From positions 1,679,001-1,743,000 of the forward strand of contig NC_088326.1 in NCBI RefSeq assembly GCF_910592395.1: a stretch of DNA of 64,000 bases, read 5' to 3'. The notes under the pieces are model-generated. The model had not been told where the DNA came from. It ran no database searches and saw only the letters and a program-made list of their open reading frames with translations. The position numbers were made by a program, and so were the translations under genes. Source of the stretch: Lineus longissimus. Taxonomy: Eukaryota > Nemertea > Pilidiophora > Heteronemertea > Lineidae. Shown in pieces: positions 31,101 through 43,540 of the stretch (position 1 is its first letter; every line of letters begins with the position of its first letter).

Positions 31101-32761
31101 AACGGTGGCTTACTCGTCGGGGCCTGTGCCAATCAGAGACCAGATTTATTCGGATGTGTCATTTCACAAGTTGGGTAAGATATCAATTTTGACCTTGAGG
31201 TAAAAATGTTGATAATGGCGTCGTATGGTGATATAGAGGAGACACCTATCTGTGACTTAGTGTAACTTAATCCAGCCCACTTTTCTCCTCCCTAAAGTCT
31301 TCCTTCAATCGAACATCTAAAACATATTCTCCACGGGCAAGTTTGAAGAATTTCTATTCTTTCTTCAGGGTGATGGACATGCTTCGATTCAACAAGTTCA
31401 CAATTGGTCATGCCTGGACGACAGACTTTGGCAACCCAGATGAGGATGGCTTTGAATACATCTACAAGTAAGAATTCTTTATTGTCACTTCAGTCAGCAT
31501 GGATATCCTTGGTCTGTGTCCGCCTCAAGAACGGAAGGTCGAAGGTTCCAGCCCGGTTGGAATCTATTTTTGATGTAGCCAGTTTGTAATGCAGCTAGTT
31601 AAATATAGAGTACAAACTCGGTGCCTGGTATTAGAGACAGGAGTTTGGAAGTAATGAGCGTCTCATAAGCCAAATCTAGTTGGCCTTTTCATTTGTGGTG
31701 ACCCTTTAAAAAGCAACAACTTCAATTTCTTTATGTCTGTCTTTCATTAAGACAGTGGTCATCAGACAATGTTTTTCTGTTCAGTGGCTTGAACTGCTGG
31801 GTAAATCATTACCTGCACTAAACCTAATTTCTCCGTTTTAATATCGCTGTTGTTGTATCGTCATTTCTCATGTTTTCAGATATTCTCCCCTCCACAATAT
31901 ACGCCTACCCGAAGGAGATGGCGTCCAGTACCCTTCGACCCTTCTCCTTACCGCTGATCACGACGATCGCGTTGTACCTCTACATTCCCTGAAGTTTATT
32001 GCTCAATTACAACATGTGTTCAGGAATTCGCCCAGTCAGGTAAGATTCTTGTTGTGATCTCGGACAAATCACTTACCGTAACTTTGTAGAGCACCCAGCA
32101 ACCCTCCTGCTATTGATCACAAATATCTTGTTACACCACTACAGGATCATACCTTTATTGCCAATGTTAATTTTTTTTCTTCAGCAAAATCCTTTGATGA
32201 TCAGGGTCGATACTAAAGCAGGCCATGGCATGGGGAAGCCCACTGCCAAAGTGGTAAGTTAATTGCAACGTGTAGATGGATGATTTGTGAGGTACTCGGT
32301 CTCGGAGAAAACTTGATCTTTCAGTCATAAATGTTCCCTGTGGAAATTACGCTTAGCTTGGTGTGGCCCTATCAGAGGTGGATCCGAGAAATCTAGGATC
32401 GATTTTGCAGTTTTTGCCGTGGTATTCAAACAGATCTCTATACCAGTTTGTGTGTGACCCTATTGATGGTGGTTCCGAGAAATCTCGACAGCACAGATTC
32501 CAACAGTCCTTGATTGAGAGGTGGCTGGATTATAGAGGTCAATGGAAATGGAAACGACCAAAGTGGTACAAAATGCAGTGTCCTTAGTAGAGTGTTTGTC
32601 CTTAATAGAGAGGGTGTTCTTAATGGAGTGGTGTCCGCTCAGGGAGGTACTTTACTGCACTGATCTTGTTCTATTTGCAGATTGAAGAAGCTACCGAGAC
32701 GTACAGCTTCATCGCCTTGGCTTGCGGACTTTCATGGATGGAAGACGCCCCAGTCGCATGA
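25149..32761 (+). CDS. PREP: Prolyl endopeptidase (prolyl oligopeptidase), 18 exons
   Basis: Exons: 25149-25214, 25853-25980, 26278-26373, 27166-27334, 27496-27597, 27755-27894, 28041-28156, 28350-28495, 28885-28989, 29231-29416, 29706-29819, 30047-30195, 30549-30665, 31079-31174, 31369-31467, 31880-32039, 32185-32253, 32681-32761. All are GT..AG with matching phases, total 2139 nt, 712 residues (human PREP 710). It starts [11 protein letters not shown]. The seven-bladed propeller covers roughly residues 75-430 and the alpha/beta-hydrolase domain is split around it. The triad is Ser552 in GGSNGG, Asp639 in ADHDDRVVP and His677 in KAGHG. The enzyme cleaves after proline in short peptides, in the cytosol; no signal peptide is seen. 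The gene appears complete and functional. Introns 3, 5, 12 and 17 hold transposon copies. Confidence 0.97.
26458..26924. mobile_element. MITE with ACCGTATTTTCCGGCG termini, in PREP intron 3
   Basis: The ends TACCGTATTTTCCGGCGTAT and ..AATCCGGAAAATACGGTA are inverted repeats. The interior repeats GGTGCGGGTCTTGCGTGG and GTGCGGGTCATA several times. There is no ORF of transposase size, so it is non-autonomous. Confidence 0.85.
27613..27700 (+). mobile_element. Truncated CTCTCTATTAAGGACA-family MITE, PREP intron 5
   Basis: It begins TACTGTGGAACCTCC and contains TATTAAGGACAACCTCTCGATTAAGGACACTAGTTTTGG in pieces. The right terminus is absent. Confidence 0.7.
30255..30500 (-). mobile_element. tRNA-derived SINE in PREP intron 12
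   Basis: On the minus strand it starts GGGGCAGCGGTAGCGCAGTG (A-box-like TAGCGCAGTGG), has a B box GGTTCGACTCC, a ~100-bp body, then GAGCGCTATATAAATGCGTG and an (ATT)n tail. TTACT lies at both borders as a possible target-site duplication. The head resembles a tRNA but continues into the SINE body, so it is not a tRNA gene. Confidence 0.85.
32500..32660 (-). mobile_element. CTCTCTATTAAGGACA-family MITE, PREP intron 17
   Basis: GATTATAGAGGTCAATGGAA, GTCCTTAATAGAGAGGG and GTGTCCGCTCAGGGAGGTAC follow the family order seen at 50336-50503. It ends 20 bp before the exon 18 acceptor, so its right part borders or supplies the branch-point region. Confidence 0.6.
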
Positions 32762-35700
32762 CGTGTCCTCCTGCTTTAAAGAATCACACTCTTCACCTTG
32801 TAGTGTGACAGTCTCTGATTAAATCAGGTGCATGTCCAATGTAGGAAAAGGGAGAAAGTCTGACATGTGTCTGAATGACCCAGAGTTTGTCACATATGCG
32901 CTTGCCAACGATTGTGCCTTGTATCTGATGACCGCCAAAGTAATACTGTCAACAGCCTTTTTGAAAAAAAGATTTTGGTAATTTTGGGTGGAAACCATGT
33001 TGGATGGAAAGTACATGAAAACCAATTATTGATATTGTCAGACTATTATTGTTAGGTTCCAACAATGCTACTCTGTCAAACTATTATTGTTAGGTTCCAT
33101 CAATGCTACTCTACTTGTTTCTTCTATCTTATCTATTGTAATTTATAAAACTTTTTTCAAAAACTTTTTGTGTTTATTTCTGTTAATTCATAAGATCAGA
33201 ACGTAGCCTACAGCTGTTTCTAGTTTTAGTCCTCACAAGTGCCTGCGGATGTTGGAAGGTGGAAATTCCCAGTTTAGAAGACTAAAACTTTGTTCCATTG
33301 AGTAGAAAAAAATGGAAAGAAGGTCATTATTCAGCCTCCAAAACCAACAAATTCTACTGAGATTTCCAGGAGTAAGCACTGCTGCTGTCCTCCAGCTGCC
33401 TCCCTGCCGGGAACTGCTAAATGAACCCCCAGGTGCCACTGCGTGGAACACAAGCGAGATATTTCAGTTCTGACAAACACTATGTGGCAGCACTTCAATG
33501 GAAACTCTGGTGCCTGGTGTAAAATTTGATTTAGTCTCCCTGTTTTAAAAGTCCTGTGCTATTATTGCTGATCCTTCAGTGACTTCTAGGGTGAGACTGG
33601 GTACTATGACTGCCCAAAAGAATCAATTCGGTTATAGATCCCTGTCCCTGCATTTCTGAAATCTGTGCAGGGTGTCTTTGTCAGGCCTGATGACTGTGAC
33701 TGTCCCAGGGGAGGATGTGTCCTGCGAGATTGTGACTGTCTCCAAGTGAATAACTGACTTCAGCCCCTCCAAAATGACCAATAGATGATGATGATGAATA
33801 TTCCCACCAGGTCGTCAATTTTCTTTGAGGCGATACGGTACCAGAGGCTTCTTGGACAATACGAATTAGCTTACATGTGCCCTCCAGAATGGTTCTCGCA
33901 AGTGGTTCAATATGCTACGCTCCGGACGCAGTGGACAGGCCTCGTCCCTCTCTCATGGGGTTCATGTATGTACAGATAGGTTGACAAATGAATTGCCTTG
34001 GGAGTTTACAGTACAAGGGTATGAGTCAAATTATGAGCTCCTTGAAATGCGCATTTCAATTGTGGCATAACATTTCCCAGATCCTGCTATCGCATAACGG
34101 TGACGCCGAAACCAGTTTCTCGTTCATCATTGACGATCTCAAATGCGATTGGGGAGCCATCTACAGGTTGCAATTTGAACTAATAGACTTATGGCTCGAA
34201 GTAAAAATTCACAGACGATATTTGGTTGGATTTGAGTCCACAGGGGGGCGTGGGTGTTGAATCTGATTTCGTGACAGTCGTAACCATTTTTTTCCTCAAT
34301 TTTCCTTTTTTTCATTCCATTATTGTTTATATCATTCGGAATCGTTTTGGACATTGTTTCTTTGTATTCTAGTTATCTATAACACTGTAATAATACTTGG
34401 TGTTTTTTGCTACTAAATAAAAGTTTCATTTTCAGTATTGTCCGAAAAATATCTTTTTGTCTTTGTTTCTGTTTGTCTGCCATGGTTGTGCCTATGTCCT
34501 GATCTGGTGTGAACATAGCCTTCAGTAATCCACCTGAGGGCACTCGGACTTGGGTCTCTATCCTTCCTATTGACCTGGACACATCATAGGTTCAGTACGT
34601 ATGTTTCAAAACATGAACGGTTGAGGATTACTCCGAAGTGATCTTTGCTATCGAGCTCGTTCATTGGTCTGCTTTGAGGTGGATTATCAGGTGTGGATCT
34701 GCTCGTGCTACCCTTGGCTATGGGTGTAAAAGCATTCGTTATCTCGCCAGGTCTGGTTGTGACAGTATCTGCAATCTCATCAGGTCTGGTTGTGGCAGCA
34801 TCTGCAATTTCATCATATCAGTTCTGGTTGTGCCAGCATCTCCTGTCTATCAGGTCTGGTTGTGACAGTATATACTGTATTATCAGACCTGGTTTTGACA
34901 GCATGTTATGGTATTGTTGTTGCAGTATCTGCTGTCTCTTCAGGTCTGGTGTTCCGATTTCATGCAATCCTTTTATGAAAATGATCAGGTATTCACCATG
35001 TGAAAATGAGACACATTTTTTCTAAGGGTGGCGACAAGGTCCGATAAGGGTGGAGACAAGGTCCCACAGTGAAGGGGCATGGCACATCTAACAAAGACTT
35101 GGTACACTCTCTGGCAACATGGCGAGCTATGAAGGGGAGGGCACACCCAGAAGAGATATGGTGCGCTACTGTCTCATTGGCCGAAAGTCATTTCTGCAGG
35201 TAACAATATAGAGCGACGATAAAATATACAGGCCCGTTGCGGTTGAAAACAGAAATGTCCTCGTTTTTCACTTTCGCTCCGATGTCTTTGAACAGGGTGA
35301 CAAATTCATGTACTACAGGGTGGCCCAGAATTATTTTCCCTCAGGCCAATGATTTTGACAGGACCCTCCCACTAACTGGCGCCATCTGAGCTAAAAAAGA
35401 GGAACTACGCGATTACTTAAAATTAAAAATTGCCTCATTGTGAGGTGGAAATGATCCCCTTTATTGTCAGGGGGGAAAGGGGGACGAATTATTCCATGAA
35501 CCCCAAACATGGTACTGCCGACCGTTGCCGGCCACAGCGTCTCTTTATTCCGAACTTACTTACTGGGTAGGACCCTTATATGCAGTGCAAATTCTCGCTG
35601 CATTACTCCTGTGTGGACGTTTCATGTGCGTACTATGTGGTATGAATGGCCAACGACAGGGGAGCCAGGAGCGGGCCCCGGGCGCAATTGAATCTGCGAT

Positions 35701-36473
35701 AGGGTCCGTGCACATTCTGTATACTATACATACATTTTCGTGATTCAAACAAAAATCAATACTGGGAGTTTCATCAAACTTCGCAGAAGTGTAGTCCTAT
35801 ATCTTGTCAATGTCATAAGTGATTTTAAAAAAGTTCCAATGATTCTAAATTGTTTTATTAGTGTTTTCATGAGACATGTCAGAACTTGACACTACTGGGC
35901 CATGTTGATATTATGCCTGTGAGAGATTATAGAAAAAGATCGCATTCCTATTTCAAAATCAAAATATATCTCTTGTCAATTACAAGGTAGAAATGCTCCC
36001 TCATTAGGATGTTGGTTGCTACCGAAACCCCATGCTTAATCCCGGATTATAGGCTCATTCTGGGTGGGAGCATACAGAGGGATTTGGTGGATCTTCTAAG
36101 CGTCTGCTAGCGCTAGCGTATAGCGCCTCCAACAGGTGCGCGGTGCTGCGAAAATAGTACCATGCGATTTATCCTTTGTACATTTATAAAACTGCTAGAA
36201 TTCGTTTCACTATACCATATAATTCAATACCAGTGTTTGTTGGTTGGCATTTAGGAACAATACCAGCATTGTATCATCAAATACTTTGAATATTTTCTTA
36301 ATTGACCGCAGCACGCTCATTGATTGACGCGGTTTGATCTGTGGGCTATTTCCGGTTAGCTCTGTTACTACTTTTGAAAGTGGAGTGAAGAAATTTCGCT
36401 CGTTCTTTGGATTTAACTACGGTTCTATGTGTATTTATGTGATCTACGAACATTTTAGGGATTTGGATTAACA
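32762..36473. other. PREP 3' flank and intergenic region
   Basis: No gene is supported. ATTAAA at 32818 is a possible PREP polyadenylation signal; AATAAA at 34416 is a later candidate. A 38-bp tandem pair (33036-33112, TATTATTGTTAGGTTCCA) and the minisatellite below are the only structures I see. ORFs of 60-110 codons here look random. The last ~100 bp are the probable 5' UTR of the next gene. Confidence 0.5.
34748..34955 (+). repeat. Degenerate ~33-bp minisatellite (GTCTGGTTGTGACAGTATCT)
   Basis: About six diverged units of CAGGTCTGGTTGTGACAGTA + TCTGCAATCTCAT. Because the unit is near a multiple of three, one frame reads repeated GLVVTVSAIS, which I regard as incidental. Confidence 0.7.
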
Positions 36474-36539
36474 ATGTATATCAATTCCCTCCTGTGTGTC
36501 CTTTGCCTGATTATCCAGGCGGGTATTTCTCGGACTGAG
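36474..36539 (+). CDS. First coding exon encoding a signal peptide (gene not identified)
   Basis: ATG at 36474 gives 22 codons (MYINSLLCVLCLIIQAGISR + TE), then GAG|GTGAGT, a strong donor at 36540. The peptide has a hydrophobic core LLCVLCLIIQAGI typical of a secretory signal, with likely cleavage near A-G-I-S. The upstream 100 bp are free of repeats and end GGATTAACAATG. A short signal-peptide exon followed by a long first intron is common for receptors, adhesion proteins and ligands. The remaining exons are not visible in this window, so the product cannot be named. Confidence 0.55.
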
Positions 36540-37518
36540 GTGAGTCCTTTCTTCTCTCTTCACATCTAAATATTGCTGTCATCATGTTTACATTAGAAAT
36601 GCACTACCCATGTATGCCTGCGGTGTCAGTTTCTCGCAAACTTTTCAACACTTTTTGAACCCCAATTTCCCCGATCATCGGCAATTTATATGAAAAATGC
36701 TAACATTTTCGGATATGTTATAATCTCCTTTAATAAATACCGTTGATCCCATTGCACATCATGGTCAGAGTTTTGTACATTTTGATGATGTTTCGACTTC
36801 ATTTCAGAAGCCTATTATGTTCTAGTGTAATTTCTTACCGTTAGGTGGATGACTCAAAATTAAACAAGCTAGCTGTCAATTAAAGAATGGCTTCACTTAT
36901 TTTTTGGTTGATAAGGGGCCTATGTTGAAGTACCAGGATCCCGGACCACAGGGATTCGAGGCAAAAAGTGCTAATGTAGTATTACAATTACAGCACTTTT
37001 TTACCTCGGGGGGCCAAATCTTGGATCATTATGCCCAATCAATCGGGGTGTAAAGCCTCTAAAAAGGACGTCTTAATCCCCATCGGCCATTGGAGATTCG
37101 TCATCTCCGCCTAGCTTTCCTCCTGATATCCTGACTGCTACAGGTCCGAGACTGACATGACTGAGGCAAGGCGACTTGGAGCTGGTAGACACAAAAGCAT
37201 CAAGCGTCACTGCCAGGAGTCGTCCTACCTCTCCCTCTGATATCCTGACTGCTAGTGGTCTGACCCCAGGCACGGGAACTTAGTCGTGGTGGCTATGCGG
37301 GGTAATCACCATGGCATCAGGCATCACTGCCAGGACACATCGCCCACATCTCATCAATCAGTCCTCGTCGAAATAAATCAATTCCGAATCTTCTGATACA
37401 GGATGGGGGTCGGTGGCTATCTGTTGATTAATGCTGGCATGTCGTCCTCTGTGTGGTGCGACCTGGCATGATCACAGTTATAGTACTGTTGACTAAAGTT
37501 GAATGATTGATCGATATT

Positions 37519-37741
37519 TGTGACCCGCTCTACCAAAACTAGGCGCTTGTCGCATCTGAACTTCACAGGTTGATACGGACTTCTTATTCATTTCCCTATT
37601 GTAGACCTTTTGTGAAATGTGACCAAATCAGTTTGTAATAGATTTCACAAAAGGTCTACAATAGGGAAATGAACAACAAGTCCGTATCAACCTGTCGAGT
37701 TCAGATGAAACAAGCGCCTAGTTTTGGTAGAGCGAGTCACA
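37519..37741. mobile_element. Foldback MITE, 223 bp with ~100-bp arms
   Basis: TGTGACCCGCTCTACCAAAA.. is mirrored by ..TTTTGGTAGAGCGAGTCACA. The arms continue through GTTGATACGGACTT and CCCTATTGTAGACCTTTTGTGAAAT to a 23-bp loop. The arms are almost identical. Confidence 0.9.
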
Positions 37742-38943
37742 TTTAGGAAGTTGAAAAATGTGCCTTTGCATGTACCTACATGACTGTGTAACGCTACAGT
37801 AAATCTTTAGATATGGCAAGCTATCTGTTATAATGCTGGATTCCATGGTTCAGCAGCATGTATTGTAATGTGATGTAAATGGACTCCTATCATGTTGGTC
37901 TCACTGTTGGCATGCTGCTGTTGGCCATGGCTGTCAATTAAGTTACAGGTGATTTAGCTAGTCTGGACCCATGATTGAAATCATCCGGTCATCGGAGTGT
38001 GCATTAATTATGTGGCTACTAGAATTGATGTTGTTACTGGAAATCAGCAGCGGTAACTCAGAAGCCGCAACTGTTTTTGTGATCGTAAATCAATATTTTC
38101 ATTCATGATGCAATCTCTGGTCAGTGGATCGAATAATATTTACCAATCGAGGTTCGTAATGGATAATATTGTTCTTGTTGTAGTCTTGCATCCTGGGAAG
38201 GGTGATATATTTTCGCTGAGATTGAAGTGGCTGCGGTTCAGTACCGGCATGACCGGTATAAACCGCAGACGACAAGGAGTACCGGTCGGTACAGCAGACT
38301 TTTTTCGATCAGTCTGCAAAACCACCTACCCCATGATAGACAACTGCCCCGAAATTCAATTTCTCTCCTCGAAGGCCGAGATCCAGCTGCGTATAATACG
38401 CTTTATAAATATTTGAGACGATACATTGGCTGGCATGGTTGATCATTGGACAACATCGACGAATATGATATTGACTCATCCTCGCTCAAGCCAGATTAAT
38501 TGGCGATTGCTCGAGGCTAGTATGATGGGCGTGAGCGTGGTCTGTGTGATCGTGTATCCGTAGGCCCTAACTTCCTTTTTGCTCAGCTTGATTACTGATG
38601 ATCAGTTGGGGACCCCAGAGGATGTGATGGCAAGGCCTGAGTCAGCTTTGGAGTCTTGGTGAAAAAGCTAGCGTCAGTTCATATTCGTGACATTCAGGAG
38701 ATATTTGTGTTTCAGTTCATCAATGCTTCTCCAACTCACGGAGATGGTGCAGATTCAGCAGCTGCAAGATGAAGTGATAAGGAGTCCCATAAGTCCAGTA
38801 AATTAGCAGGATCTAATCAAACTGCTGTGCGATATTTATAAAAAAATACAGCCTGTGTAGCTGCGTAAAGCTCCACTGCTTCCTCATTAACTGCATCTTT
38901 CCAGTTTTCATTTCGCGCAGTATAATTGCAGGGTAGGAGTGTA

Positions 38944-39114
38944 TTTGCAGGGGTATTTCCAGTGGGTTGGAAGGGTGCACGTTTGCAGGGGTGTTTCCAG
39001 TGGGTTGGAAGGGTGCACGTTTGCAGGGGTGTTTCCAGTGGGTTGGAAGGGTGCATGTTTGCAGGGGTGTTTCCAGTGGGTTGGAAGGGTGCATGTTTGA
39101 AGGGGTGTTTGCAG
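38944..39114 (+). repeat. 38-bp minisatellite
   Basis: About 4.5 near-identical units of TTGCAGGGGTGTTTCCAGTG + GGTTGGAAGGGTGCACG. Overlapping ORFs on both strands are repeat artefacts. Confidence 0.92.
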
Positions 39115-42100
39115 TCCCCAGCTCTTTGCTCTGTCTTATTAGGTAAGTAAAGTTTTTGCATGAAAAAGTCATGAAACTAAGTGAGTGTGATCACGTCTAA
39201 GGTAGGGGAATTACTGTCGTCTTTTCACGGTCAGCCATGTAAGTATTAGGGCAGACTCCAGCATGGCGGTGATGATGTCACGTGAACCACTCTATAGGCT
39301 ACCGATTGAGAGTTGTTCTTACTCCAGGATTCAGATAATGTTAAAGTGTTACAAGTTTTTGCTCTAATGATATTTCAAACATAATGATATATAATGACAC
39401 AGTGATGTTCGATTTGATCATCTTTTATAATTGCCACACTTTGGAATTGACTCATAATAATGACGGAATTATTACTCTGAATGGGCCGCACTTATTGATT
39501 TGATGTAGGCCAACAACCCGCAATCAGCACCAAAATATTTATAATTATACCAATAAATTGTAGATAATGAGATGAAGTCATGGATAAGCCATCTTGATTT
39601 GAAACTTCAAGGGTTAAAATTTGCACGATTTGAGGGTGCTCTTGGGAAATGCGCAGGTCATCATTGCATGAATGTTAAACCTTCAAAGGGTTAAATCGGT
39701 TGAAACTGTTCAGGTACATAGCTATCTCTATGTGATGACCATTGGTTCTCCAAGCATCTTCCTGGTGTCCATAGAAAAGGAAAATCTCAAAGTTCTCTAA
39801 TCCCATGTAAAAGTACTGCTAACATGATCAGGTTATGGTTTTTTCAGGGGGTTGTGTGATGTCAGGAATTCACGATTGAGACAATGTGATGTTTCTGATA
39901 TCACGTGACATCATTGCGCAAGACTTGATTCGTCACATGATCAAAAGTTTATTGCATATGCGCTGTCGTCAGTTCTGAAACGAATGCGGCAAGACACTCA
40001 ACCATCACAGCGAAGGCCGGAATGTGAAAAAATGATCATGACCAGCTATCATATAATCGAAGAAAAAAAAACCATTTGGCCTGATTCTGCCTAATTTATT
40101 CTTTGTTTGCTGATTGTGTTGAGTTGAAAAAAACATTTTAAACAATTGATGAGGTAATAAAGTAAGTTCAGGCCTATTGTTTTGTATGATAATAGGCCCT
40201 CAGGTACTTGACCTAATTATTGTGAAATATAATGAATGCTTGGTAATCTACTGTTACCCAGAACTATTCACAGATCTTAAATTTTCAAATTTTTGGGGGT
40301 TAGAGATAATCGAGAAAATGTATGGCTGCATAAAAAGGCTAATTCATATATAACTGTCCCAGGGTTGTCAATACCCTGAATTAAAAGTGCTGTAAGTGTA
40401 AGCGTTAGTTGCAATATCATGAAACCACAAAATAAAATGGCCATGACCATCTGGGTCAACAGTATTCTCATTGTTTATGACGAAATTATGCATCATTTCA
40501 AAGGTATTTGAATGGTTTACATAAATATCAGTGGGCCAACAGGGATAATTTCAGTGTAATTTCAAAGTAGGCCTAATTTTTTTGTGTAGGTTGGTTGGGT
40601 TGGTTGGTTGTGTAGCCTTGGTTGGGAGTTCATTGTGTTGTATTGGGGCGACAGTCATGCCAATTATTATCACAGGGATGAAGACTGAGCCGCATTTTCA
40701 CTACCCATGAAAATGTATCTTCTCATGTCCTGTTTTAAAGTCCTGTGCAGATCAGTTTGCCAGATTCAGCCTGATGAACATGTGGACAGAGGGTTTCGTT
40801 GTGGAAAATTGTGGTCGCCCTTTTGAGAAGAGACAAGTTCTTGGCATTTTCAAAGTTCTGAGTTTTTGTTCGTTCTTTGTAATACATGAACAGAGTCCAG
40901 CCCAGCGACTCTCAAATTTGCAGTCAAAGCACCAAGAAGAAATTAGGTTTCTACAGTATGTAATCTCGTCTTGTTAATTTCATCTCACGACTTCCGTAAT
41001 ATATCAACACTAAACACAGCAAACAACGACAGTTTATTCATGAGGAAAATGAGCAGTTGGATTCTATCATCGGCGTTAGCAACCGTCATCATAGCGATGT
41101 CACCGATAGCAACCACAGGGCTAGTAATTAATAACGACAGAGATAATTGGCCGAGATATAATTGATTGGATTCGATCTTAGCCCCACCTGATGAAACTAT
41201 CGCAAAGCGCAGTGGATTCTGGGTAATTAGCTTAGACGTCGTATGTAGTCGCGGCAAGTACCCTTATTGGTTGGTCAGTCAATACGGCTTGAATGTTAAG
41301 TCTGTGCGCTTTTATTTGGCTCGCCGTGGGATTGTAATGGATTGGCCATGATTACCGTTGATCTTTCGTGTGATCGTAGCAGATCGCCACGGTAACATTG
41401 GTGGTATTGAAATATACTGTGTATTCATTAGTGGGTGGGATATGCTATGAAATCAGGGTATTTGCTAGTGTTTCCATTCAAAGTGCACTGAGTTATTGGT
41501 TCAGGGCAAAGATTGTTGATGATAATCATCTTCATGACCAACGTTTCCTGCTTTCCACTTCATGTTGAGTGTCAGACCAATCGCTTTCCCATGCGCCCTC
41601 TCAAGCATTTTAAAGCGAGGACAAATTCTGCATTCTAATGAGAGTCATCTAAGCATTATATTATATGCATCAACAGCTCCCAGCTTGTTTATGCATGAAT
41701 AACTAAGTACATTTCACCATACAGGACTATTCTGTACATTTCAACTCTTGAAGCGTGGATCAATTTCATGTGTTAGGATATCAGCTCACAGAACAAGAGG
41801 CCCATGTGCCGTTTCAGTCTGCTGATAACCATGTTTTCATCAACAGCTACCAGTACCAGCTAATCTCTTGAATATTGCAGTACATTTAGCTTTGCGGGAC
41901 TGTTTTCAATCAGCTTTTGTCTGGTATAGCACTTCTCTGACATGATTCCACACCCTCACTCAAATTCCCAATGCTACAGCGCTGCTCTTTGCAACGATCC
42001 TCTCATGATATGTTGTAACACACAAAGCCTGTCTAATGCCATGCGTCTGATCCATGATGACATATACATTGTATCTCCGTACATCTGTTCATCAAAATGA

Positions 42101-43280
42101 CACGCCTTTGATTTCATCTTGCGATAATCTCAGATCGGATGTAATTTCATCTAGTCTCACACATTTCGTATCCTCTGACGTCGGTGTTGACGGTTGTGAC
42201 AGAGATATTGGTTTTACATCATTTAACCCTTTGTCACAGTGAAATACTGTGATTGTGAACCATGGGTGTTTTATTCAGCTGACATGATTTCGACTTTGAA
42301 ATAGGGCACTGGTCCTCTTTGTCTTGACCTTAGAACAGTAGAATTCTTAAACAAACCACCTTGAGCTTCGTCAAGTACCTCGTATCCTGTCACTTGAACT
42401 TTCTTCCTTCCCCTGGCATGCCTGGAAGCTGGTGACATGGATTAGCCTCATAGCGACGCACCCTGACAGCTCTCCTGCTATTAGCTTATTCTGCGAATAT
42501 CATGTACCTGCCTCAGTAGCGCATCCCTGTTTTTGGCCACACTTGAACATTTTCTAAAATAAGCCAACCACTCACAACTCACAATTGCAAGCAACAATGA
42601 GTGCCTAGAGAGTTCCTGAGTGTATGCTTTCACTTGTATAATTTACGGAAGTATGGACGACCCATTTCTTCAAATTTATTGCAGCGAAATCAATAATGAA
42701 AGAGTTCCCAGATAAAACGAAACTTGCTGTATGTGTACATATATTATCAAGTACACTTGTGCATAATGAGTCCACAGGTTTTAAGTACTTATGGATAATA
42801 TGACCGTTTACGAGTTACAAAATAATTTAAGCGGAACAAATGGGATCCGATGGTCTATACACAAACGGAACAGGACTGGTCTGCACATTGAATCCACCCA
42901 AGAGGTTATCCAATTTTGAGACCAGACCCATGGGTGGATGGAACCTGTCCAATCCCTAACCTTCAATTTCTAGAAATCAGATTGGGGCGACATCCTTTCT
43001 CCACCTCTCCTAAGCCAATCAGTTCTCACCAGCTTTAATCAGTGACCATTACTGTTCCAGCATGTTGCGTAGTCATCCACAGTTTTGTCATTTTCAATGA
43101 GCACTTTTTCGAAAGTTCAGTCTCGACTTTTCCTCGGGTTCTATGATGATTGTTAGTCCAAGTTTGGTGATCAGCTGACAAACTGACAAATGGCAATTCT
43201 TATTTGAAGGTCATTGCCATCATCCTGATCGTTTGAAGGTCGTGCGCCGAAATGAAATCATAACAATCTTCTTTGAGTGC

Positions 43281-43540
43281 GAAATTATTGAAGATGGGAA
43301 TTATGAGTCGGCATGCGTTTATTGAATTGTGATGGCAAACGGCTCCAGGGGTTTGACAGCCTTTGAAAAGTCAGCCTAGTAAACAAACACAAGACTGGTC
43401 GATGTCCTCCTACCATTTCTATCTTGGAAGGAAGATTCGAGCAAAATTAATGAAGATTGGAATTGCGAGTCAGAGGGATGCGTTTATTGGATTGTGATGG
43501 CAAGCGGCTCAGGGTTTCAACAACCTTTGAAAAGTCGGCA
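43281..43540 (+). repeat. Imperfect ~97-bp tandem duplication
   Basis: Copies at 43281-43376 and 43443-43540 share TGCGTTTATTG, ATTGTGATGGCAA, CGGCTC and CCTTTGAAAAGTC in the same order, with divergence between them. Confidence 0.75.

Noticed and set aside
34693-35025. ORF with repeated GLVVTVSAIS
   Set aside because: It follows a ~33-bp minisatellite whose period is a multiple of three; the repeats are degenerate in a non-coding manner with indels that break the frame.
38813-39172. ORFs with repeated NPLETPLQTC
   Set aside because: They come from a 38-bp minisatellite that is open in several frames on both strands; there is no start context or homologue.
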